Assembly: GCA_022432975.1 (NCBI GenBank) | Contig: CM039510.1 | Coordinates: forward strand, 36,338,788 to 36,402,787 | DNA length: 64,000 nucleotides | DNA from: Begonia masoniana | Lineage: Eukaryota; Streptophyta; Magnoliopsida; Cucurbitales; Begoniaceae | Direction: 5' to 3' | Part shown: positions 11,184-22,905 of the stretch, one piece after another | Layout of the letters: every line of letters begins with the position of its first letter | Numbering within the stretch: position 1 is the stretch's first letter | Notes under the pieces: generated by a model | Databases searched by the model: none | Seen by the model: only the letters and a program-made list of their open reading frames with translations | What the model was told of the DNA's origin: nothing | Program-made: the position numbers and the translations under genes

Positions 11184-14100
11184 TGTAACGACCCCAGTTG
11201 GAGTCGCCACGTAATTCATAAAATAACCTCATAAACACTTAATTCTTACTTTCTTCACCTCATTCATAGTTAGCATTTATTTATTATTTTTTTTTTAAAC
11301 TTAGAACTAGTCATCATTTCCTTGACCTAATCGGACAGAGAAGAAATGCCCTCGATCGCTCGATTTTATTCTGCTCGGACTGCCCGGATTTGCATGCATT
11401 ACCCAAAGAGTATTGAGAAATGCACTACATCTACCGGTCACTAAACGACAAAAATAACACCTTCATCATCCGGTAGAGAAATGCACTACATCTACCGGTC
11501 ACTAAACGACAAAAATAACACCTTCATCATCCGGTAGAGAAATGCACTACATCTACCGGTCACTAACGACAAAACAACACCTCCATCTCTCGGTAGAGAA
11601 ATGCACTACATCTACCGGTCACTAAACGACAAAAATAACACCTTCATCATCCGGTAGAGAAATGCACTACATCTACCGGTCACTAAACGACAAAAATAAC
11701 ACCTTCATCATCCGGTAGAGAAATGCACTACATCTACCGGTCACTAAACGACAAAAATAACACCTTCATCATCCGGTAGAGAAATGCACTACATCTACCG
11801 GTCACTAAACGACAAAAATAACACCTTCATCATCCGGTAGAGAAATGCACTACATCTACCGGTCACTAAACGACAAAAATAACACCTTCATCATCCGGTA
11901 GAGAAATGCACTACATCTACCGGTCACTAAACGACAAAAATAACACCTTCATCATCCGGTAGAGAAATGCACTACATCTACCGGTCACTAAACGACAAAA
12001 ATAACACCTTCATCATCCGGTAGAGAAATGCACTACATCTACCGGTCACTAAACGACAAAAATAACACCTTCATCATCCGGTAGAGAAATGCACTACATC
12101 TACCGGTCACTAAACGACAAAAATAACACCTTCATCATCCGGTAGAGAAATGCACTACATCTACCGGTCACTAACGACAAAACAACACCTCCATCTCTCG
12201 GTAGAGAAATGCACTACATCTACCGGTCACTAAACGACAAAAATAACACCTTCATCATCCGGTAGAGAAATGCACTACATCTACCGGTCACTAACGACAA
12301 AACAACACCTCCATCTCTCGGTAGAGAAATGCACTACATCTACCGGTCACTAACGACAAAACAACACCTCCATCTCTCGGTAGAGAAATGCACTACATCT
12401 ACCGGTCACTAAACTCATCTACCGGTGGCCACGTGACACTCTCGTGCCTCGCTAAATTTACTTGAGGGAAATACATCTTCCGGTCACTAGACAACAACAT
12501 AACCAATCCATCTTCCGGTCACTAGACGACAACATAACCAATCCATCTTCCGGTAGAGAAATGCACTTCATCTACCGGTCACTAACGACAAAACAACACC
12601 TCCATCTCTCGGTAGAGAAATGCACTACATCTACCTGTCACTAAACGACAAAAATAACACCTTCATCATCCGGTAGAGAAATGCACTACATCTACCGGTC
12701 ACTAAACGACAAAAATAACACCTTCATCATCCGGTAGAGAAATGCACTACATCTACCGGTCACTAAACGATAAAAATAACACCTTCATCATCCGGTAGAG
12801 AGCATTCGCCGGTAGATGCAAACTCTAACATCATCCGACAGGGTACATCTATCAGAGAACATAGATGTACACAAGCTTCGAACTCCAATGACTCGTCACT
12901 CGCAACTGTGGAATTCAGGGACTTATCCAGAAATTTATACCGTGAAAGACTTAACTCAAAACATGTCATTCATTAACTTTAGAAATATCCCCTGACTCTA
13001 GAAGTAAGACAGACAACCTCTAGAATTCCAATTAATAAACACAATCTCAACCTACTTAGACTTCAGTACTCATAGACATCGGTAAAATCATAGAAACGTT
13101 AACCAGGGTTTATTATTTGCCACCTAGCCACAGAACTGCTCCCCGAACACCATCCAACAACCAAGCTTAAACGCCTTCATCGACCTTGAAATCCTCACCT
13201 GAAAACTTGTCACCTACATCATAAGGTTTAAACTATAAGCCTAATGCTTAGTAAGGAACGCAATACTATCACGAGTGCATGAATGCATAATTCAGAGAAA
13301 ACATGCTCATAAATCATTTCTGGTTCGTGTTCTTGTTTATATTCGTCATTCATAATCATAGATCGTATTCACCTTTCTTTTCATCATCCATAGTCATGGA
13401 TCATATTCGTCATTCACTTCATCATTCATATTCATGGATCATATTCATCGTTCATATTCTCAATTTAATTGTGTGGATTGAGAGAGGATTTGTGCCGGTA
13501 AAGGGGGTCTGACAGTGAGTTTGATCATGGTCCCTACTGCGGGTCGTATTCATATGTCCTTCTCTGGACTGTGACGTACGCCGAACCACCCCCAACCCTC
13601 ACTCAACCACGTTACAGGGGTTTTTATCATCTTATCTTGTTCATGAGAAAACATGCTTTCAAAACGTTCTTCATGTGCATAAAACATTAATAATGCATGA
13701 ACATGGAAATTCTTAAATCATCAAGCTACAGAGTAGAACACTATTCAATATGAGACCTTACCATGGAGCTAATCATCAGCTTAAACATTAGACAATGACA
13801 TAAGGGAAACTTCTAAACATCATAGAAATCTCTACCTAGCATCCTTTGATGTAGGGTCCTAATGACCGAGAAACATATACATTCACTTATCTGGCTTCCT
13901 TAGAAATCGGGGTACTTCTCTCCAAACTTTCTTCACCTAAAACATATCACATTACAGTAATTAAAACAAAGTCCTAAAAGTTCTAGTTACAAGTCAGTCC
14001 TAGAATCTAGCAGTTAAAGTCATCTCTGGAATCCTTAGTCTAACACTCTGTGAAAATTTGAAATCTCAAAAACTGAAATAGACAGATTCGACTATCGATT

Positions 14101-14574
14101 ACCCAGGGTTGGTTGCATAAAAAAAAAGGTCCAGAATCGATCTGGAATGACATTATCACTCACAGACTAACAATGAACTAAAATACTCTGCCATTGGAGA
14201 GCCCTGAGCTACAAGTTTTGCTGAAAACAGAACTCTATCTACATTGACAATGTCTTACCTGAAGCGTGATTTGACGGGGTAAGGACTGAAAATCAGTCGT
14301 CGTAAAGAGCTGTAGCTGGCTGGGGGAGAGAGAGCTCAGAAGGAGAGGAAATCGCCGAGAATAAGTGTGTCGGCTACAGTGGGATTTTAATGAGGTTTAA
14401 GGTTTCCATTTTGAATTTATATGCTAGGCTATCTTCCCTAATTACAATTCTGCCATCCAAAAAATAAAACAAATAAGTAGTGACATATATAATTTTTAGC
14501 ACAAAAGACTAGAAATAGAGGTTACAGTTAAATTCCGTTAAGAAAGTCACCTGACCGAAATGTCGGGTGTTACA
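11184..14574 (+). mobile_element. Solo LTR (3,391 bp) inside element B
   Basis: Starts TGTAACGACCCC at 11184 and ends GGGTGTTACA at 14574, with a perfect AAAAC TSD (11179-11183 and 14575-14579). It contains no coding interior, primer site or purine tract, so it is a solo LTR left by LTR-LTR recombination. It belongs to the same broad family as the reversed fragment at 38969-40533: both have matching ends (a block like CACCTGACCGAAATGTCG) and the shared sequence around 13200-13620. It carries a long tandem array (11414-12798). Confidence 0.9.
11414..12798 (+). repeat. 61-bp tandem array in the solo LTR
   Basis: About 22 units, mostly 61 bp with some 59-60 bp variants, each containing GAGAAATGCACTACATCTACC, GGTCACTAAACGAC and CTTCATCATCCGGTA. 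Many units are identical, so recent expansion by unequal exchange or replication slippage is likely. The variant with CTCCATCTCTCGG recurs at 11560-11595, 12175-12200, 12300-12320, 12360-12380 and 12600-12615. An irregular segment (about 12410-12560) interrupts it. Confidence 0.95.
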
Positions 14575-15341
14575 AAAACTAACTCTAGGACCCAAAAGAT
14601 TTGGGTACCAAAGAAGAACACTTGATTTCCGTTTTGCAGGTTGACTGCTCTCCTAGGGAAAATAAACGATATCTCGACTGTGGTTGTTCGAGACAAATGA
14701 CGGGAGACTCAACTAAGGTTACTGTTGTCAACAAGAAGAAAGGAAATGTCACTCTTGTTGAAAACCAAAAGGGTAAAATCGTTGACTTTGGTAACAAAGG
14801 TAATCCTGCCAAGTCCATTGTGTGATAAGTGTTTTTAAAGTTATATTTAAATCAAATGAATGTGTGATTAAAGAGTTTTCGAATAGCAATATTCCTGTTT
14901 AAAGAAGATAGGAAAGAAAATGGTTTATATTTTGATCTGAATGATTTTGAGCATGCTGATAAAGATTTTTTTTAATTTCTTCCTATGGTAGGTGTCTTGG
15001 CTTAGAAGGCTAGGTCACATAGAAATGGTTACCTTAGCTAAGATTACTGAGGAGAATTTAGTTAGTGGAACTTCATCTATATTTACAAAAATCCCATACA
15101 GCTTTCTAGAATCAAGCTCACCGTGGTTAGATTTCACTTGATTAGAGATCCTATTCATAAAGGTGATTTTTTTTTTTGAATTTGTGAGCTCTGCTGGTTG
15201 ATTAGCAAATATCTTTACAATTCTTATGGATGAGAAATCCTTCTGTGATGATAGAATAAGGTTAGGTCTCTTTAGGTTTTGAAAAAGTGAGGTTAGTCCT
15301 TTATCCGTTTTTCCTTTCGTCTGTTTGACGATGGACGTTGT
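14575..15341 (+). pseudogene. Element B protease and GAG-pre-integrase relic
   Basis: After the solo LTR the polyprotein resumes. The frame at 14601-14825 has YLDCGCSRQMTGD, the Copia protease region in which the usual Asp-Ser-Gly active site reads Asp-Cys-Gly, so protease activity is doubtful even without the other breaks. A GAG-pre-integrase signature (RRLGHIEMVTLAKI) is near 15007-15050, with a stop just before it. Integrase core, RT and RNase H never appear. The segment 14463-15341 is duplicated directly downstream. Confidence 0.75.
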
Positions 15342-16120
15342 TAATAAAACAAATAAGTAGTGACATATATAATTTTTAGCACAAAAGACTAGAAATAGAG
15401 GTTACAGTTAAATTCCGTTAAGAAAGTCACCTGACCGAAATGTGGGGTGTTACAAAAACTAACTCTAGGACCCAAAAGATTTGGGTACCAACGAAGAACA
15501 CTGATTTCGTTTTGCAGGTTGACTGCTCTCCTAGGGAAAATAACGATATCTCGACTGTGGTTGTTCGAGACAAATGACGGGAGACTCAACTAAGGTACTG
15601 TTGTCAACAAGAAGAAAGGAAATGTCACTCTTGTTGAAAACCAAAAGGGTTAAAATCGTTGACTTTGGTAACAAAGGTAATCCTGCAAGTCCATCTGTGT
15701 GATAAGTGTTTTTAAGTTATATTTAAAAGTTAGTGATTAAAGAGTTTTCGAATAGCAATATCTGTTTAAGAAGATAGGAAAGAAAATGGTTTATATTTTT
15801 GATCTGAATGATTTTGAGCATGCTGATAAAGATTTTTTTTAATTTCTCTATGTAGGTGTCTTGGCTTAGAAGGCTAGGTCACATATGAAATGGTTCCCTT
15901 AGTAGATTACTGAGGAGAATTTAGTTAGTGGAACTTCATCTATATTTACAAAATCCCATAAGCTTTCTAGAATCAAGCTCACCGTGGTAGATTTCACTTG
16001 ATTAGAGATCTATCTAAAGGTGATTTTTTTTTTGAATTTGTGAGCTCTGCTGGTTGATAGCAAATATCTTTACAATTCTTATGGATGAGAAATCCTTCTG
16101 TGGACTTTGATGATGGACGT
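15342..16120 (+). repeat. Second, indel-rich copy of 14463-15341
   Basis: This begins at the same AATAAAACAAATAAGTAG sequence found at 14463 and repeats the last 112 bases of the solo LTR, the TSD, the protease relic and the GAG-pre-integrase segment. Most differences are single-base deletions, many in short runs (for example near 15492-15500, 15540, 15594 and 15690), which destroys the reading frame. The end near 16100-16120 is not sharp. It may be a true tandem duplication, but the error style suggests unpolished assembly sequence. Confidence 0.8.
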
Positions 16121-16352
16121 TGTCAATGGACTTTGATGATGGACTTTGTCCATGGATGTTGACATAGTCTCTGTCAATTGACCGTCATCGTCTGTTTTAT
16201 AAACCATTCTTCTCATTATTCCAGAAGCCCTACCTTTTGAACTTCCCGCGCTCTGTCGATTCGTCTAACGCTTCCCTTTCCTCTCTACTCTCCGTCACCG
16301 ATTCTTCATTTCTCTCAACTCCTCCGAGCTCTAAAGTCTCTACCATTGTTCA

Positions 16353-17278
16353 ATGGCATCTTCTTCCCACGCACCTCAAGTCTTCTCCAGAAAGAAGCAG
16401 AAGACTGCACATACTGGAGATGCTCACTCAGTTTCGGACCCTCCGTCTCTTGTCTGGCCGAGTCACGAATTTCTCAATCACGCCGCCTTCCAGAGGTATT
16501 ATGAGGATTTTGAATACAAGCCTATTATCTGCTTTCGTGGAGAAATTTTTGGTGATTTGTCTGGTTTGGATCTAGAAGAACCTTTACTAAGATTGGGGTT
16601 AATAGGGCTTTTTGACTCTGCTCGCGGGTATTGTGAAACCCCAATTCGAATGTTCTATGCCAACTTAGAACATTCTTCCAAACCTCTAGTCCTTAAGAGC
16701 TATGTTTATGGGCGCCACATTAAACTTTCTCAGGACCGGATGCACCAAATCCTTTGCTGTAATTTCCTCAATGGTACTCGAAGAGTCTTTGAGTCCACTT
16801 TGACTCCGTCTTTTCTTGGTAAACCTACGGGCAAGGATTTAATCCAATTGATTGCCAAGGATCCAAACAACTTTCCCCTCCGGCCGAAAAGTAAGGATTT
16901 AAATCTTCGGGCCAGAGTATTCCATCAGATGATTCACTATAACATTCTGCCCGTCGAAGGCCATAGAGACCATGTCAGTGGCATGGATCTTTTTTTACTT
17001 GATCGTTTTTTTTTAAATGTGATCCCTTCCACATTGGTTTCATTATCCTAAATCGAATGCTCCAAGTGATCACCAGTGGATCCAAGTCCTTACCCTATAA
17101 TCTTCTGCTTATGAAGATTTTCCATCGGTTTGGAGTTGTATTTCTTGAATCTGACCAGCTTTTACCCTTGAAGACTACAGACTTCTTCTCTGCCTCCACC
17201 TTATCACGAATGGGCATATCCAGGAATGATCAAGGTGTGTTTGTTGCAAGGGGGGACGAACAGGGCCTCCAAATGTAG
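16353..17278 (+). pseudogene. Element B third ORF, N-terminal part
   Basis: An ATG at 16353 opens 232 codons (to 17051). It carries a basic SRKKQKT stretch and a segment with YANLEH, VYGRHIKLSQDRMHQILCC and FHQMIHYNILP, which resembles the plant retroelement-associated domain often annotated as putative plant transposon protein. The frame shifts near 17045 (after a T-run at 17006-17015) and continues as 17057-17278. Its place between the pol relic and the 3' LTR matches the extra, so-called env-like ORF of SIRE-type Copia elements. Its function is not established. A CT-rich leader (about 16225-16350) precedes it. Confidence 0.55.
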
Positions 17279-18378
17279 TGGCTGTTGTTCAAGTTGGTTC
17301 CCCAAGAGCTGCCCAAAGGCGTCCCACCAGGAGGCTCATTCTTCAAGATGAAGAAGAAGTTACAAGTGTGCAAGATGACACCCTAATTCCTGATCTTGCA
17401 CCTCCAGTCCTTCTCCTTCCAGCTCAAGAGGAGGTCACTCCTGAGCAAACTCCCTTCACCGCACCATTCAGTGAACCCGAACCTCCTGCAGTCCAAGTTG
17501 ATGAATCCTGCCAACCTCTCCTACATCTAATCAGTCCAATCCGTGCACCCTCTCCCACTCCAGTGCCTTCTGTGCCAATTGTTGCTCCTCATAGAACTGC
17601 AAGTCGCCCCACTCCTTCAGTGAGGCCTTCTATCCTTGAGGACTTTCAGAATGAGCTTCGGGCAAGTATTGCAAGCCTTGGGACAGGTCTTGAATCTTTC
17701 CAAACTCAATATAACTCCCACCGTACTCAATTTGAGGTCCTGGTCATGTCCAAACTTGATCATCTTGAGTCTACCAATAAAGACCTACTCAATCAGACCA
17801 AAATGGACTTGAGCAAGGACCTTGACTCTGTTCAGGACAGGTTGACTAACCGGATGGATAGACTTGAAGGCTCTTTCTCCAGGGACTTTCGGTCTCTTCA
17901 GTCTGACATTCAAGCTCTTTAGCCGGAACCGCCTCGACCTCTTTGTTACTCAGCGGCTTGTTCTGAAGACTTCCTCCCTCCTATCATCAGACCTGAGGTT
18001 GACCAGGAAGTGAATTTCATGCTTTTGGATATCCAGGCTGCTGAGCTTAGGTTCTTTGATCTTTTTAGTTCCCCTGTCTCTGTGTCCTCTTCTGAGCCTC
18101 CAAGGTCAATGGCTGCACTTCAGGCTGCTCCTCCAGTTGAGCCACCACCATGTTTGGACTTGGTGGTATATTGAGGCCCATCTCCATCTGCTGCTCCTCT
18201 GCTAGAGCCTCCTCCATGTATGGACTTGGTGGTATATCAAGGAACATTTCCATCTGCTGCTCCTTCTGCTCCCACTCCAGATATTGCATCACTCATAGGT
18301 CCTTATGTCTATCCGGACCTTGACGTGCCTTCTTCGATCATTCAAGAGTTGTGGAAGCATATTTTGGGCTTAGATTAA
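17278..18378 (+). pseudogene. Element B third ORF, Pro-rich and coiled-coil part
   Basis: Continuing in a third frame, codons from 17278 encode a Pro/Glu-rich linker (about 17380-17640), then a heptad-like segment rich in Leu, Asp, Lys and Gln (about 17640-17920) that should form a coiled coil. TAG at 17920-17922 and TGA near 18172 interrupt it; the frame then runs to TAA at 18376-18378. The coiled coil near the C-terminus is reminiscent of the env-like product described for SIRE1 of soybean, but no membrane segment is evident. With two frameshifts and two stops it is not functional as written. Confidence 0.5.
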
Positions 18379-18669
18379 ATAGGAGATATATATATATATA
18401 TATTTGACAATTCTTGTTGGATTCCCGAGTGGTACCTATTTGTTGTTTGATACCCTGATTTTCAAATTTCTTCAATATGCAAATATTGTGTCAATGACTG
18501 CTTTTTACTGTTTCTTTTTTATAATGTCAAAAGGGGAGAGAAGGATTGTAAATGATTAACATGCATAGAGTAAGGGGGAGTTAGAAAAGTTAGGAGATTA
18601 TTCTAAAAACATTATGGGGGAGAATAAAGTTAATCATTTCATATTTGTTCTCATAAAAAAGGGAGAGAT
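18379..18669 (+). other. 3' untranslated part of element B with polypurine tract
   Basis: Contains an (AT)n run at about 18387-18403 and several purine-rich GGGGGAG stretches. The tract AAAAAAGGGAGAGA immediately before 18670 is the expected plus-strand primer. Confidence 0.75.
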
Positions 18670-20301
18670 TGTTAGCTTAAAATACGTTTTAAGTAATTAT
18701 GTTTTTGATGATTAAGTTTAACATGAAATTGTGATCTGATAAGTGTAATTCAATTTGAACTGAATAAATGAATTATTATGTTATTTGCATCTTTCTGGAA
18801 ATGCCCTTCGTAAAGGGTATTAAGTTTTCTAATAAATTTTTGGTTAAGTGTCTTAAGTCCACAGTCAATCGTCCATGTGAAAGAAGAAAAATAAACGCAG
18901 TAATCTGTGGAAAACAATCGTCCAAAGTGTCACGTGAGAATCAGGTGACTTCAGCCAGATTCAATCGTCCAAAGGTAAAGTAGTGAGTTCAGTCGTCCAC
19001 AGCTCCACGTGAAAGTCAGGTGACGTTAAATCAAAAATGTTCTATGCGAGAGTTAAAATCTCACGTGAAAGACAGGTGGCTTCAAATCAGATTCAAACGT
19101 CCATCGACAAGTCAGACACATTCGTCCACAATCGAAGGAAAGACAGTCGTCCACGATCGAAGGAAAGACAGTCGTCCACGTTCGAAGGAGACGCTGTTGT
19201 CCACAATCAAAGTTTACATCGGCCGTTGGCAGAATCTTCCTAAAAACTTATACCGCTAGCTAAACGACAAAGTTCATTATCCACAGCTAGCACTTCAAAG
19301 GAAAAGTGCACCGCTGAACAATATCTTCCGTCAGCAGCGCCAGATATTTAAAATACCGCGAAGCAACAGTGACACTCGTCCACTATCAAAGATAAACGCT
19401 GTCGTCCATGATCAAAGACAAACGCAGTCGTCCACAACTGTTAAAGACACAGTCGTCCACGCAAGCAAATAGACGCAGTTGTCCACGACCAAAGGAAAGG
19501 GGCAAACGTCCAAAGTCTTAGCGCCAAATTCAAAAGACTGCTAGCTACAGTATTAGTCGTCCATAGCTTTAACTCCAGACCTTTAATGGCGAAGAACGAA
19601 AACGACTTCAGAACGCAACAGCTAGCTGCCTTAGTACGGAGGTTTCTCCAACGGCTATATTTCTATATTTAGATGAGAAGCCCTCTGGTATTGAAGTCGA
19701 TTATCAGACAGAGTATAAAAGGAGAAAAAGTAGCTCGGAAGAAAAAAGAACTTTTGAATTTTTGCCGAAACTCTCTCTGAATTCTTACGAGCAAATACTC
19801 AGCACTGCTATGTATTTTTCCGATATACGTCTCTCTCTGCCCTAGAACTTGAGATTTATCTCTTTGAGAGAGTGTAGCTATTTGTGCTTAATATTATTAT
19901 TTGTAAAACTGTAAAAGGCTGTGATTGACACCCGTGAAGATCAATCAAAGTGTAAAGGCAGTAGGATTGACGCCCGTGAAGTTCAATCCAGAGTTGTAAG
20001 GCTGTAGATCAATGCCCGTGAAGTTTGATCTGGAATTCTCGTTGAGGAGAAGATAAGGATCTTCAAGGGGGAAACCTTGAAGCGTGAACGTAGGCAGGTT
20101 TTGGCCGAACCACGTAAAACCTCTGGTGTAATTTTTCTCCCTATCTCTTACTTTGTTTTGATTGTGTGTTTGCTGTAAATTTAATAATTGCATAGAAGAG
20201 ATAAGTAAACAATACTTTAAGTAATTTATATTGTTTAAGTAAAATTTAATTAAGGCAAGAAATTTCTAATTCACCCCCTCTTAGACAATCACGTTCCTAC
20301 A
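18670..20301 (+). mobile_element. Element B 3' LTR
   Basis: Intact 1,632-bp LTR, TGTTAG...CCTACA, matching the two pieces of the 5' LTR in order. The TATAAAAGG box is at 19714-19722. The match to the 5' LTR is close, so B is fairly young compared with element A, which it split. Confidence 0.95.
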
Positions 20302-22854
20302 AAAATATGCATGCCAGTTTCAGTATTATTAGTTATCTTCTCATTTCCCATTTAGAACGATTGATGGTGCTAACGACGACCAGACACTGGCCAGATCGGC
20401 TAATAGGACTAGCCTAGCTCAGAGTCCCTCTCGCCGTCCGTGGGGCGCACCACACATTCCACCTATTAGCATGGGGTGTACCCTTCACCTATTAGCAGGG
20501 GATGTACCCTTCACCTATTAGCAAGGGGTGAACCTTTTACTTCACCTATTAGCAGGGGGTGAACCCTTCACTTCACCTATTAGTAGGGGGTGTACCCTTC
20601 ACCTATTAGCAGGGGGTGAACCCTTCATCTATTAGCTGAGGGTGATCCCTTCACCTATTCGCAGGGGGTGAGCCCTTCACCTTTTAGCAGGGGGTGTACC
20701 CTTCACTTCACCTATTAGTAGGGGGTGTACCCTTCACCTATTCGCAGGGGGTGTACCCTTCACTTCACCTATTAGTAGGGGGTGTACCCTTCACCTATTA
20801 GCAGGGGGTGTACCCTTCACTTCACCTATTAGCAGGGGGTGTACCCTTCACCTATTAGTAGGGGGTGAACCCTTCACCTATTAGCAAGGGGTGATCCCTT
20901 CACCTATTCGCAGGGGGTGAACCCTTCACCTATTAGCAGGGGGTGTACCCTTCACTTCACCTATTAGTAGGGGGTGTACCCTTCACCTATTAGCAGGGGG
21001 TGAACCCTTCACCTATTAGCAGGGGGTAAACCCTTCACCTATTAGCAGGGGGTGTACCCTTCACTTCACCTATTAGCAGGGGGTGTACCCTTCACCTATT
21101 AGCAGGGGGTGATCCCTTCACCTATTCGCAGGGGGTGAACCCTTCACCTATTAGCAGGGGGTGTACCCTTCACCTATTAGCAGGGGGTGTACCCTTCACT
21201 TCAGCTATTAGCAGGGGGTGTACCCTTCACTTCACCTATTAGCAGGAGGTGAACCCTTCACCTATTAGCAGGGGGTCCCCTTCACTCCAAACAAATGTGA
21301 GGAGTACCACAGCGACTGGGAAAAACCCAGGGTACTCTTAGCTATGTACCGCTAAGAGTGCCAAACGGTTACTACCAGTATCATACCCCAAATGGAACAG
21401 CGGAAACCAATGCATGAACAAAAATTAAAATGCATGTATAACATCAGCATGCCAAACAAGATAACTCTCTTGAAAAACTCAATACAGCCCGTTCGGCAAA
21501 GTTGTATAAAACATGACATCCAAAGTCCAGTAAGCAGTAAGAATCAGTCAAAAGTATATCTATATGCAAGACTAGGTAATACGTAGTAAGTATAATAACT
21601 CATACCTCTATAGCGAGTCTGCCTATCCTCAGTGAACCATGGCTCCTCAGGAATGGTTTCAAACTCAGCAAAATCCACTGAATCTGAGAAACAACACAAG
21701 GAATGAACCCCGTTAAGGTCCAATTGAGTTTAGAAACGATATAAACTACAAACCGGGGCAAAAACGGGCCCATATGGCTCGGTCAACTGTTGACTTTGAC
21801 TGACCAGACCGGTTTGGGTGAAGACTGGTTCGGGTCGAGTTGAACCCAAATCGGTCGGGTCGGGTCGATTCGGGTCGGATCTAACCGAACTGGTTCGGGT
21901 GGTTCGGGTCGGATCGGTTTGACCCAGACAAACCCGTTTCAGTTGGGCTCGGGATAGACCTGGCCCAAACCCGGATTGGGTCGCAGCAAATCGGGTTCGG
22001 TCCGTGAGGGGCTGAGTGGACCCGGCCTAATGGGCTGGGTCGAACTCGGCCTGATAGACCCAAGCCCAACCCGGCCAGAAGACCATGGGTCTGGGCCTAG
22101 CTTGGCCCGAAGCCGGATCGGGTTTGGCCAAACTCAGCCTGGCCCAACTTGGCTTTGGGCCTGAGTCAACTCGACCCAAAGCCCGAGTTGACTCAGCCCA
22201 CGGTCGAGTTGACTTGACCGTTGGCAGCCGAACGCCGTCGCCAAGCCGGCGACCAACCGGCGACCCTGCGATATCGAAAAATCACATTTCTAACCTGATT
22301 TTCTCCGAAACTCTTTTCCAACACGTTTCTAATCACTTTTCGAGTCGATCCCTGCCAAAAACACCAAGAAATCGACCCCAAAAACTCAGATCTAACCAAA
22401 CCTTAAAACCTGAAACTTCTCGGGCAAAAAATCGAGAGATAGAGGGCTTACCTTCGAAAACTCTCTTCGCCAACGTTGATCTATGCTTCGAGACGAACGT
22501 TTTGACACCAAGATCTCGTCGAACGGAGGTCGTTCTGGCGTCGGCGATTCTCTCCCTCGCGGCTCTCTCTCTCTCTCTCCTTTTCTCCCTCTCTGTTCTG
22601 TCTGAATTGAAACGATAAGGTTTCATTCTGAAACCTTATCTTTTCATTTAAAAAAAACATAAATAAAATATTTATTTATTTTTTTGATTCAATTAATTTT
22701 TTAAATTTAATTCAATTTCATTAACGTTCGGTTTCCCGATTTCATTTCTTACCGAATAACTTCCTTAAATTGACCTCAAATTTACCTTTCAAAATTTGCG
22801 AAAAATTTATTCGAAAATTTAAAAAAACAACACCAAAACTTGGCGGATTTTACA
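20302..22854 (-). mobile_element. Element A 3' LTR, second piece
   Basis: Resumes the LTR cut at 5190: ATGCATGCCAG...TTAGAACGATTGATGG matches 28765 onward. After the tandem array (20457-21280) come about 1.5 kb not present in the truncated right LTR. These include a GGGTCGGGT/CCCAACCC-rich block (about 21820-22210) and a CT-rich stretch, ending TTTTACA at 22854. The first bases, AAAAT, are B's right TSD. Confidence 0.9.
20457..21280. repeat. 28/33-bp tandem array in element A LTR
   Basis: Roughly 28 units of CACCTATTAGCAGGGGGTG plus (A/T)ACCCTT. Unit length alternates by addition of an extra CACTT. Variants have TTCG for TTAG or GTAG for GCAG. The right LTR has the same array with fewer units (28915-29366). 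Confidence 0.95.
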
Positions 22855-22870
22855 TCTTTTCCCCCTTTTT
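22855..22870 (-). other. Polypurine tract of element A
   Basis: TCTTTTCCCCCTTTTT on the plus strand is a purine run on the minus strand, immediately inside the LTR end at 22854, as needed for plus-strand cDNA priming. Confidence 0.75.
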
Positions 22871-22905
22871 ATGAATTTCGTCCCCAAAATTCGCTTCAAC
22901 TACAC

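Larger units (their letters stand above)
5191..20301 (+). mobile_element. Copia element B (SIRE/Maximus-like), nested in A's LTR
   Basis: This plus-strand element has two LTRs of the same length (about 1,634 and 1,632 bp once nested DNA is removed), both TGTTAG...TACA. It has an initiator-Met primer site at 9639-9650, gag, a protease relic, a third ORF near the 3' end and a purine tract before the 3' LTR. The TSD is AAAAC (5186-5190) and AAAAT (20302-20306), differing by one C-to-T change. RT, RNase H and most of integrase are missing and gag is frameshifted, so it depends on other elements or is dead. It hosts two younger insertions (6242-9048 and 11184-14574). Confidence 0.9.

Noticed and set aside
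11414..12798. CRISPR-like regular array
   Set aside because: It is a head-to-tail 61-bp tandem repeat without unique spacers, inside a plant LTR with a TSD; CRISPR arrays do not occur in plant nuclear DNA.
22085..22626. Plus and minus frames of about 100-177 codons in a GC-rich part of element A LTR
   Set aside because: Low-complexity Arg/Ser/Pro-rich translations with no domain, inside an LTR.
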